Source of the DNA: RGIG529 sp963929765
Lineage (GTDB): Bacteria; Bacillota; Clostridia; Oscillospirales; Oscillospiraceae
NCBI GenBank assembly: GCA_963929765.1
Contig: CAWVKD010000077.1
Location: 1 to 27,727 of the forward strand
DNA length: 27,727 bases
Direction: 5' to 3'
Shown here: in pieces, positions 7,233-14,906 of the stretch
Layout of the letters: each line of letters starts with the position of its first letter
How positions within the stretch are numbered: the stretch's first letter is position 1
Notes under the pieces: generated by a model
What the model was told of the DNA's origin: nothing
Database searches by the model: none
What the model saw: the letters and a program-made list of their open reading frames with translations, nothing else
Made by a program: the position numbers and the translations under genes

Positions 7233-10200
7233 CTATATCATCATTTCCGCTGATGGTGAGAGTACTTCCTCCTCTTCTTTATGCAGCACCTCATCGAAAT
7301 CCCGGTACATTTGCATTCCGGATCCTGCCGGAATCAATTTACCAATGATAACATTCTCTTTCAAGCCTTGCAAATGGTCCACTTTACCCTTAATCGCCGC
7401 TTCTGTCAATACCTTTGTTGTTTCTTGGAAAGAAGCAGCAGACAGGAATGAATCCGTTGCTAAAGATGCTTTGGTAATTCCCATCAGGAGTTGTGAACCA
7501 ACTGCTTCTCGCAGTCCTGTTTCACCAGCCTCAATTCGTGCTCGGATGACTTGGTTGGCATCAATTAATTCAAAGCGATCCACCATAGAGCCAGACAGTA
7601 AATCTGTATCGCCAGCATCTTCCACTCTCACTTTGCGGAGCATTTGCCGTACAATTACTTCAATGTGTTTGTCGTTGATATCAACACCTTGCTGCCGGTA
7701 TACTCGCAACACTTCTTGAATAAGGTAGTTATGAACGGCTGAAATGCCGCGAATTCGCAATACTTCATGGGGTGACAATGCGCCCTCCGTCAGCTCTTGG
7801 CCTTTCTCTACAAAATCACCGTCCTGGACGCGGATTCCCGCACTATAGGGAATGGCATAACTCTTCACCTCGCCGTCATCCGGGTTCGTAATAGTGACAT
7901 TACACAGAGAATTGCGTTTTGCCTCTTCCAGATGAACTCGACCTGAAATTTCCGCCATCTGTGCCATTTTCTTTGGTTTTCTAGCTTCAAACAATTCTTC
8001 AACACGAGGCAGACCTTGTGTAATGTCGTCACCTGCAACGCCACCTGTATGGAACGTACGCATGGTAAGCTGGGTACCAGGTTCACCAATGGACTGGGCC
8101 GCAATAATACCAACAGCTTCGCCGGAACCAACCGGCTCACCTATAGCAAGGTTCATGCCATAGCATTTTGAGCAGACACCGGAGCGAGCCTGACAACAGA
8201 GAACACTTCGGATCTTGACTTCTTTGATGCCGGCATCTTCAATGCGCTTGGCATCGTTATCGTCCAGCATCTTATCCTTGGATACTAGAAGATTGCCGTT
8301 GGCATCATACAAATCTTCCACCAAATAGCGTCCACGGAGACGATCTTTGAATTCTTCAATGACTTGACCATGCTCAGATAGTTCAGAAACCGTAATCCCT
8401 TCCGTCGTTCCACAATCGTCCTCGCGAATAATGACATCTTGTGAAACATCAACCAAACGTCGTGTAAGGTAACCTGAGTCGGCTGTTCGAAGAGCGGTGT
8501 CGGCCAGCCCTTTTCGGGCACCTCTTGATGAAATGAAATATTCCAGAACAGACAGGCCTTCGCGGAAATTAGCTTTGATTGGAATTTCAATGGTCTTACC
8601 TGCCGTATTGGCCATCAAGCCACGCATACCAGCCAATTGGCGGATCTGTTTCATGGAACCACGAGCGCCGGAATCTGCCATCATGAAGATTGGGTTATAG
8701 CGATCCAAATTAGCTTGCAGTGCTTCTGTTACTTTTTCTGTTGTGTCTTCCCATTCAGCAACGACCAAGCGATACCGCTCATCATTGGTGATAAAACCGG
8801 TACGGTACTGCTGCTCAATTTGAATGATTTTTTGTTCACTTTCATGGATCAGTTTCTGCTTCGCCTCTGGCACTGCCATATCGGAGATTGAAATGGTCAG
8901 CGCACCTTGGGTAGAAAATTTAAATCCCAGTGCTTTGATTCGGTCTAGTACCCCAGCAGAAACGGCGAATCCATGTTTGGCAATGCACTTTTCAATGATT
9001 TTTCCAAGCTGTTTCTTACCTGTTGTAAAGTTCACTTCCAGTTCAAACAAATTGTCCGGATTAGACCGATCCACAAATCCCAAATCTTGTGGAATCACTT
9101 CATTAAATATAATTCGCCCCACCGTCGTGCTGACGCGACGTTGCTGTTTCTGTCCATCAATCTCCTTTTCGATACGAACAGAAATCGGGGAATGAATTCC
9201 TACAACTCCTTCGTTGTAAGCCAGAAGCGCTTCCGTTGTCGAGGCAAAGATATGTCCTGTTCCAGCTTCTTCTCTTTCAAAAGTAAGGTAATACGCACCC
9301 AGAACCATGTCCTGAGTAGGTACTGTTACAGGCTGACCGTCTTGAGGACGCAGTAAGTTGTTGGCAGAGAGCATCAAAAGCCGCGCTTCTGCCTGTGCTT
9401 CCGCGGAAAGAGGAACGTGAACCGCCATCTGGTCTCCATCAAAGTCAGCGTTGTAGGCTGTACAAACCAATGGATGGAGTTTCAAGGCACGGCCTTCTAC
9501 CAACACCGGTTCAAATGCCTGAATGCCAAGTCTGTGTAACGTAGGTGCACGGTTCAAGAGGACCGGATGTTCGCAGATAATCGTCTCCAGTGCATCCCAT
9601 ACTTCTGTACGACCTCGATCCACCATTTTCTTGGCACTTTTAATATTATTGGCCAATCCATCTTCCACCAGCTTCTTCATCACAAAGGGACGGAACAGTT
9701 CCAATGCCATCTCCTTTGGCAGACCGCATTGGTAGATCTTTAGTTCCGGACCAACCACGATAACACTACGACCAGAGTAGTCAACCCGCTTACCCAAAAG
9801 GTTCTGACGGAAACGACCCTGTTTTCCTTTTAACATATCGGACAGAGATTTCAATGCCCGATTGTTAGCACCTGTCACAGCACGGCCGCGTCGGCCATTG
9901 TCGATCAAAGCGTCTACCGCTTCCTGTAACATCCGTTTTTCATTGCGTACAATGATGTCTGGTGCATTCAGTTGAATCAAGCGTTTCAAACGATTGTTTC
10001 TGTTAATCACCCGGCGGTATAAATCATTCAGGTCAGAAGTGGCAAACCGCCCACCGTCCAATTGTACCATGGGGCGCAGTTCAGGAGGAATGACTGGCAG
10101 AACATCAATAATCATCCACTCCGGCCGGTTGCCAGAGAGCCGGAACGCTTCCACCACTTCCAAACGCTTTACAATCCTAGCTTTCTTCTGGCCGGAAGCA

Positions 10201-10787
10201 TCTTTTAATTCTGCCCGCAGGGAAGCTGAAAGTTCTTCCAAATTGATATCTGCCAACAATTTTTTAATCGCTTCGGCACCCATACCGGCACTAAAGTCAT
10301 CCTCATATTTTTCCCGCATATCCCGGTATTCTTTTTCGCTGAGAATCTGGTTTTTAGCCAACGGAGAAAGCCCCGGATCCGTTACGATATAAGCTGCAAA
10401 ATATAAAACCTTTTCCAAGATGCGGGGAGAAATATCCAGCAAAAGGCCCATCCGTGATGGAATTCCTTTGAAATACCAAATATGAGATACCGGTGCCGCC
10501 AATTCAATATGGCCCATCCGTTCTCTTCTTACTTTGGCTCGTGTCACTTCCACGCCGCATCGATCACAGATTTTTCCTTTGTATCGAATTTTTTTGTACT
10601 TTCCGCAATGGCATTCCCAGTCTTTGGTCGGCCCAAAAATTCGTTCGCAAAACAGGCCGTCCCGTTCGGGCTTCAATGTTCTATAGTTAATGGTTTCCGG
10701 CTTCTTCACTTCACCGTAGGACCACTCCCGAATCATCTCCGGAGAGGCAATCCCAATTTTAATGGATTCAAAAGCTGTATAGCTCAT
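7233..10787 (-). CDS. rpoC: DNA-directed RNA polymerase subunit beta'
   Basis: The beta' subunit carries the RNA polymerase active site and the clamp. It is 1184 residues, close to the ~1200 of B. subtilis and shorter than E. coli, which has a lineage insertion. The catalytic loop NADFDGDQMAVHVP holds the Mg-binding Asp448, Asp450 and Asp452. The N-terminal zinc site is Cys59, Cys61, Cys74 and Cys77; the second zinc site is Cys792, Cys865, Cys872 and Cys875. The bridge and trigger regions are recognisable (GARGSMKQIRQLAGMRGLM, then GEPGTQLTMRTFHTGG). The ATG at 10787 is preferred to a GTG two codons upstream, because GAGGAG at 10796-10801 leaves 8 nt to the ATG but only about 2 nt to the GTG. 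rpoB ends 17 nt upstream, so the two are co-transcribed. Confidence 0.99.
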   Translation of the reverse strand: MSYTAFESIKIGIASPEMIREWSYGEVKKPETINYRTLKPERDGLFCERIFGPTKDWECHCGKYKKIRYKGKICDRCGVEVTRAKVRRERMGHIELAAPVSHIWYFKGIPSRMGLLLDISPRILEKVLYFAAYIVTDPGLSPLAKNQILSEKEYRDMREKYEDDFSAGMGAEAIKKLLADINLEELSASLRAELKDASGQKKARIVKRLEVVEAFRLSGNRPEWMIIDVLPVIPPELRPMVQLDGGRFATSDLNDLYRRVINRNNRLKRLIQLNAPDIIVRNEKRMLQEAVDALIDNGRRGRAVTGANNRALKSLSDMLKGKQGRFRQNLLGKRVDYSGRSVIVVGPELKIYQCGLPKEMALELFRPFVMKKLVEDGLANNIKSAKKMVDRGRTEVWDALETIICEHPVLLNRAPTLHRLGIQAFEPVLVEGRALKLHPLVCTAYNADFDGDQMAVHVPLSAEAQAEARLLMLSANNLLRPQDGQPVTVPTQDMVLGAYYLTFEREEAGTGHIFASTTEALLAYNEGVVGIHSPISVRIEKEIDGQKQQRRVSTTVGRIIFNEVIPQDLGFVDRSNPDNLFELEVNFTTGKKQLGKIIEKCIAKHGFAVSAGVLDRIKALGFKFSTQGALTISISDMAVPEAKQKLIHESEQKIIQIEQQYRTGFITNDERYRLVVAEWEDTTEKVTEALQANLDRYNPIFMMADSGARGSMKQIRQLAGMRGLMANTAGKTIEIPIKANFREGLSVLEYFISSRGARKGLADTALRTADSGYLTRRLVDVSQDVIIREDDCGTTEGITVSELSEHGQVIEEFKDRLRGRYLVEDLYDANGNLLVSKDKMLDDNDAKRIEDAGIKEVKIRSVLCCQARSGVCSKCYGMNLAIGEPVGSGEAVGIIAAQSIGEPGTQLTMRTFHTGGVAGDDITQGLPRVEELFEARKPKKMAQMAEISGRVHLEEAKRNSLCNVTITNPDDGEVKSYAIPYSAGIRVQDGDFVEKGQELTEGALSPHEVLRIRGISAVHNYLIQEVLRVYRQQGVDINDKHIEVIVRQMLRKVRVEDAGDTDLLSGSMVDRFELIDANQVIRARIEAGETGLREAVGSQLLMGITKASLATDSFLSAASFQETTKVLTEAAIKGKVDHLQGLKENVIIGKLIPAGSGMQMYRDFDEVLHKEEEEVLSPSAEMMI

Positions 10788-10795
10788 TTGCACTT

Positions 10796-10801
10796 CTCCT
10801 C
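10796..10801 (-). promoter_or_regulatory. rpoC ribosome binding site
   Basis: GAGGAG on the minus strand lies in the short gap after the rpoB stop (10805-10807). Its 8-nt spacing selects the ATG at 10787 over the GTG at 10793. Confidence 0.8.
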
Positions 10802-10804
10802 ACT

Positions 10805-13800
10805 TTACTCAAACAACCCGTCTTCCGACTCACTCTCGTCGAAGGACTCTTCCATATCTTCACTTTCCGCTTCTGCTGCATGATTTGCCGGAGTTAGGCC
10901 ATCTTCCCCCAGTTCTTCAATGCCAAATCCACCGGCAGCCATTTCATCGTCTTCTGCCACATAAACATCATCATCCATGTGCCCCGGCTGGAAAGTATCC
11001 ATATCTTCGTCTTCCTTCAGCTCAATTTCTTCGCCATTGGCATCCAGTACGCGTATGTCAAGGCACAAAGACTGAAGCTCTTTTACCAGCACCTTAAAGG
11101 ATTCTGGTACACCTGGCTGAGGTACATTATGACCTTTTACAATGGCTTCATAGGTGCGCACACGACCAGTAACGTCGTCCGACTTGACTGTTAAAATTTC
11201 CTGCAAGGTATAGGCTGCACCATAGGCTTCCAGTGCCCAAACTTCCATTTCACCAAACCGCTGACCGCCAAACTGGGCTTTCCCGCCCAAAGGCTGCTGA
11301 GTAACCAGGCTGTATGGTCCTGTTGAACGGGCATGGATTTTATCATCCACCAAGTGGTGCAACTTCAGAAAGTAAACATAGCCAACCGTTACAGGGTTAT
11401 CAAACTGATTGCCGGTTCGGCCATCGTACAAGATGCTTTTCCCATCAGGAGACAAACCGGCCAATCGCAATGTGTCCATAATATCGTCTTCATTTGCCCC
11501 GTCAAAAATCGGCGTTGCCACTTTCCACCCCAATGCTTTGGCAGCATAACCCAAGTGAACTTCCAGCACCTGACCAATATTCATACGGGAAGGCACGCCC
11601 AGAGGATTCAAAACAATATCCAACGGCGTTCCATCTGGCAAAAACGGCATATCTTCCTGAGGTAAAATGCGGGAAACAACACCCTTGTTCCCGTGGCGAC
11701 CTGCCATTTTATCGCCCACTGAGATTTTTCTCTTTTGTGCAATATAGCACCGCACCACAGTATTTACTCCCGGCGGGAGTTCATCTCCATTTTCTCTAGT
11801 AAAGACTTTGACATCTACAATAATACCAGATTCGCCATGAGGTACTTTCAGAGAAGTATCTCTCACTTCCCTGGCTTTCTCTCCGAAGATGGCTCGGAGC
11901 AACCGCTCTTCAGCGGTCAGATCCGTTTCTCCTTTGGGTGTTACTTTCCCTACCAAGATATCACCGGAACGCACTTCTGCACCAACGCGGATAATGCCTC
12001 TGTCATCCAAATCTTTTAAGGCATCTTCACCCACATTGGGAATGTCTCTTGTAATTTCTTCTGGACCAAGTTTTGTGTCGCGGGCATCAATTTCATATTC
12101 CTCAATATGGATCGAGGTGAACACATCGTCCCGGACAAGGCGTTCATTGAGCAAAATAGCATCTTCGTAGTTGTAGCCTTCCCATGTCATAAATCCAATC
12201 AAGACATTGCGGCCCAAAGCGATTTCACCTTCACTGGTAGAAGGTCCATCTGCCAATACATCGCCTTTTTGTACATGATCGCCCATACTGACAATAGGTC
12301 GCTGATTGATGCAAGTACCGCCATTGGAACGCATAAATTTGGTAAGTGGATAGATTGTCTCGCCCTTCTGGTTGTATCGGACAACAACTTGATCTGCACT
12401 GACGCTCTCTACTTCACCCTCGTCTTCTGCAACCACAGCAACCTCGGAATCGATACAGATTTTGTGTTCCATTCCTGTAGCTACAATTGGTGCTTCCGGC
12501 ACCAAAAGCGGAACAGCCTGCCGCTGCATGTTAGCACCCATCAGTGCCCGGTTGGCGTCGTCGTTTTCCAAAAACGGAATCATTGCCGTTGCAATTGAAA
12601 CCATCATTCTCGGGGAAACATCAATCAAATCTACCCGTTCCCGCTCTACCTCAATGATTTCATCTCTATGTCGGCAGGTGATACGCGGGTTTAATAGACA
12701 GCCATTTTCATCCACCGGCTCACTGGCCTGGGCAACGATATATTCATCTTCCACATCGGCTGTCATATAGGTGATTTTATCTGTCAGACGTCCTGTTTCT
12801 TTATCAATCCAGCGATAAGGTGCTTCGATAAATCCATAATCATTGATCCTAGCAAAACTGGCAAGGTAAGAGATCAAGCCGATGTTGGGTCCTTCTGGTG
12901 TTTCAATAGGACACATCCTGCCATAGTGGCTGTAATGAACATCTCGAACATCAAAACTTGCTCGTTCCCTGGACAGTCCTCCAGGTCCCAATGCGGACAT
13001 TCTTCTCTTATGCGTCAATTCTGCCAGTGGGTTGGTTTGATCCATAAACTGGGACAGTGGCGACGATCCAAAAAACTCTTTGATTGCCGCTGTAACAGGT
13101 CGAATATTGATCAGAGATTGGGGTGTTACGATATCTAAGTCTTGAATGGTCATACGTTCCCGAATCACCCGTTCCATCCGGGAAAATCCAATACGGAACT
13201 GATTTTGCAGTAATTCACCCACAGAACGCAGGCGGCGATTGCCCAAATGGTCAATATCGTCGCTGGTCCCAACCCCTGCTGCCAAGCAGTTTAGATAGTT
13301 GATAGAAGCCAAGATATCATCAGGAATAATGTGTTTGGGAATCAGCTCATCTATTTTCTGGGTCACCGCTTCTTTCAAAGCTTCTCCTTCAAATTGATCC
13401 AACAGTTCCCGCAAAACAGAAAATCGCACCTTTTCTGTAATTCCACAGCTCTTTGGGTCAAAATCAACAAAGTGACTGATATCCACCATGTCGTTGGAGA
13501 AAACCTTTACTAGTTTCCCATCCACTGCTATCACTGCTTCATTGACGCCTTTTTCTTCTAAAAATTGCGCCCGTTCCCTTGTGAGATGTTCTCCTGCTTC
13601 TGCTAGAATTTCCCCTGTGAGAGGGTCAGCCACTGGAAATACCAATTCCTGTCCCACCAGTCGCTGCCGGATCGCCAATTTTTTGTTGAACTTATAGCGG
13701 CCTACAGCGGAAAGATCATACCGACGAGGATCAAAAAATAAGTTGTTCATCAACGTCTGTGCAGAATCCAATGTGGGAGGCTCACCAGGCCGCAATTTCC

Positions 13801-14509
13801 GATAAATTTCCAGCATGGCTTCTTCATATGTCTTGCAAATATCTTTTTCCAGGGTTGCAACAATTCTAGGGTCTTCTCCGAACAGCTCTAAAATCTGTGC
13901 GTCTGATGTAATGCCTATCGCCCTGATTAAGCAAGTAATAGGAATTTTCCTATTTTTATCAATACGAACGTAGAAAATATCGCTGAGATCTGTCTCATAC
14001 TCCAGCCAAGCGCCTCGATAGGGAATCACCGTTGCACTATAGATCATATTGTCAACTTTATCCGCTTTTTGATCATAATAAATACCAGGAGAGCGGACAA
14101 TTTGGGAAACAATAACTCGTTCTGCACCGTTGATAATAAATGTACCGGACTTGGTCATGAGTGGGAAATCTCCCATAAAGATCTCTTGCTCTTTGATTTC
14201 CTCTGTTTCCTTGTTGCGCAAACGCACCCGGACTTTAATAGGAGCTGCATACGTTGCATCTCTTGCTTTGCACTCCTCTACACTGTACTTAGGGTGCTCA
14301 TCAATGGTGTAGTCGATAAATGTCATTTCCAGATTCCCGGCATAATCCGTGATCGCCGCCACATCTCGGAAAACCTCCCGCAGGCCGGTTTGCAAAAACC
14401 ACTGATAAGAGTCTTTCTGTACCTCCAGCAAATTCGGAATTTCCACAACATCTTCATGTCTGGAATAGCTTTTCCGAACTGTTCTGCCATAACGGACATC
14501 TTTGACCAT
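10805..14509 (-). CDS. rpoB: DNA-directed RNA polymerase subunit beta
   Basis: The beta subunit of core RNA polymerase is 1234 residues, typical of Firmicutes. The rifampicin region SQFMDQTNPLAELTHKRR carries wild-type Asp490, His500 and Ser505 (E. coli 516, 526 and 531), so no rifampicin-resistance change is seen. Other conserved segments are CPIETPEGPNIGLI, GYNYEDAILLNERL, KISVGDKMAGRHGNKG and GGKAQFGGQRFGEMEVWALEA. The C-terminus ends in an acidic tail of about 60 residues after the family core, as in many Clostridia. The ATG at 14509 is preferred to the GTG at 14521; GTGAGG leaves 6 nt to the ATG. No rplJL or rplKA precedes it: the gene has its own promoter and leader, and the upstream neighbour is a divergent glycosyltransferase gene. 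Confidence 0.99.
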   Translation of the reverse strand: MVKDVRYGRTVRKSYSRHEDVVEIPNLLEVQKDSYQWFLQTGLREVFRDVAAITDYAGNLEMTFIDYTIDEHPKYSVEECKARDATYAAPIKVRVRLRNKETEEIKEQEIFMGDFPLMTKSGTFIINGAERVIVSQIVRSPGIYYDQKADKVDNMIYSATVIPYRGAWLEYETDLSDIFYVRIDKNRKIPITCLIRAIGITSDAQILELFGEDPRIVATLEKDICKTYEEAMLEIYRKLRPGEPPTLDSAQTLMNNLFFDPRRYDLSAVGRYKFNKKLAIRQRLVGQELVFPVADPLTGEILAEAGEHLTRERAQFLEEKGVNEAVIAVDGKLVKVFSNDMVDISHFVDFDPKSCGITEKVRFSVLRELLDQFEGEALKEAVTQKIDELIPKHIIPDDILASINYLNCLAAGVGTSDDIDHLGNRRLRSVGELLQNQFRIGFSRMERVIRERMTIQDLDIVTPQSLINIRPVTAAIKEFFGSSPLSQFMDQTNPLAELTHKRRMSALGPGGLSRERASFDVRDVHYSHYGRMCPIETPEGPNIGLISYLASFARINDYGFIEAPYRWIDKETGRLTDKITYMTADVEDEYIVAQASEPVDENGCLLNPRITCRHRDEIIEVERERVDLIDVSPRMMVSIATAMIPFLENDDANRALMGANMQRQAVPLLVPEAPIVATGMEHKICIDSEVAVVAEDEGEVESVSADQVVVRYNQKGETIYPLTKFMRSNGGTCINQRPIVSMGDHVQKGDVLADGPSTSEGEIALGRNVLIGFMTWEGYNYEDAILLNERLVRDDVFTSIHIEEYEIDARDTKLGPEEITRDIPNVGEDALKDLDDRGIIRVGAEVRSGDILVGKVTPKGETDLTAEERLLRAIFGEKAREVRDTSLKVPHGESGIIVDVKVFTRENGDELPPGVNTVVRCYIAQKRKISVGDKMAGRHGNKGVVSRILPQEDMPFLPDGTPLDIVLNPLGVPSRMNIGQVLEVHLGYAAKALGWKVATPIFDGANEDDIMDTLRLAGLSPDGKSILYDGRTGNQFDNPVTVGYVYFLKLHHLVDDKIHARSTGPYSLVTQQPLGGKAQFGGQRFGEMEVWALEAYGAAYTLQEILTVKSDDVTGRVRTYEAIVKGHNVPQPGVPESFKVLVKELQSLCLDIRVLDANGEEIELKEDEDMDTFQPGHMDDDVYVAEDDEMAAGGFGIEELGEDGLTPANHAAEAESEDMEESFDESESEDGLFE

Positions 14510-14571
14510 TGTAAACCTCACACTCCGCTTTCCGGCGCCAGCTTTCCTAAGCGCCTTTCGTCAATTTCAAT

Positions 14572-14634
14572 AAAAAAGAGGAATCTGATAAAAAGAAACA
14601 CACGGTCTAGTTGTTTATTTCTTTTTCGTTCCTC
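14572..14634 (-). terminator. Intrinsic-terminator-like hairpin (candidate attenuator) in the rpoB leader
   Basis: On the minus strand, GAGGAA (14629-14634) and AAAAAGAAA (14618-14626) pair with TTTCTTTTT (14590-14598) and TTCCTC (14578-14583), interrupted by a 2-nt/6-nt internal loop and with a 19-nt terminal loop. TTTTTT (14572-14577) follows directly. It lies between the rpoB promoter and start codon, so if functional it acts as an attenuator. The stem is AT-rich in its upper half, so strength is uncertain. Confidence 0.6.
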
Positions 14635-14717
14635 TTGCACTTTTTCGCGTCTATGATATACTGTACCAAACTAGGTGGAAAGCGCCATTTCAGGCATTGT
14701 TTGCATAGCAGTGCTTT

Positions 14718-14746
14718 ATCATATCAGATTTTATCAAAAAAGTCAA
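14718..14746 (-). promoter_or_regulatory. Sigma-A promoter with extended -10 for rpoB-rpoC
   Basis: On the minus strand, TTGACT (14741-14746) and TATGAT (14718-14723) are 17 nt apart, and TGA precedes the -10. The predicted start near 14711 gives a leader of about 200 nt before rpoB. The 397-nt interval 14510-14906 otherwise holds the leader hairpin, an inverted repeat at 14758-14789 and the Shine-Dalgarno of the plus-strand gene. Confidence 0.85.
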
Positions 14747-14757
14747 GGAAATTTTTA

Positions 14758-14793
14758 GGGGGTTGTCCGTTAGAGTATGGACAGCCCCCTTTT
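14758..14793 (+). terminator. Inverted repeat in the divergent intergenic region, terminator-like on the plus strand
   Basis: GGGGGTTGTCC (14758-14768) pairs with GGACAGCCCCC (14779-14789) with one G-T pair and a 10-nt loop; TTTT (14790-14793) follows on the plus strand. No plus-strand gene ends here, so it may insulate the rpoB promoter from, or block, plus-strand transcription. The minus strand has no good U-tract. Confidence 0.5.
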
Positions 14794-14906
14794 ATACTTG
14801 ATATTTTTGAAATTATTCCTTTCTTCTTCACTTTTCCCTTTTTCTCGGAACACTTTTCTGTTATGATGATAAAAATAGAATTTCCATTGACGAAGGAGGT
14901 AACTTT

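Noticed and set aside
12661..13065. Rifampicin- or streptomycin-resistance changes in rpoB or rpsL
   Set aside because: RpoB Asp490, His500 and Ser505 and S12 Lys56 and Lys57 all match the sensitive state.
14841..14867. A sigma-A promoter for the plus-strand glycosyltransferase
   Set aside because: TATGAT at 14862-14867 fits a -10, but the 17-18 nt upstream position holds only TTTTTC-type sequence. It may still be used with help, but the sequence alone does not support a call.
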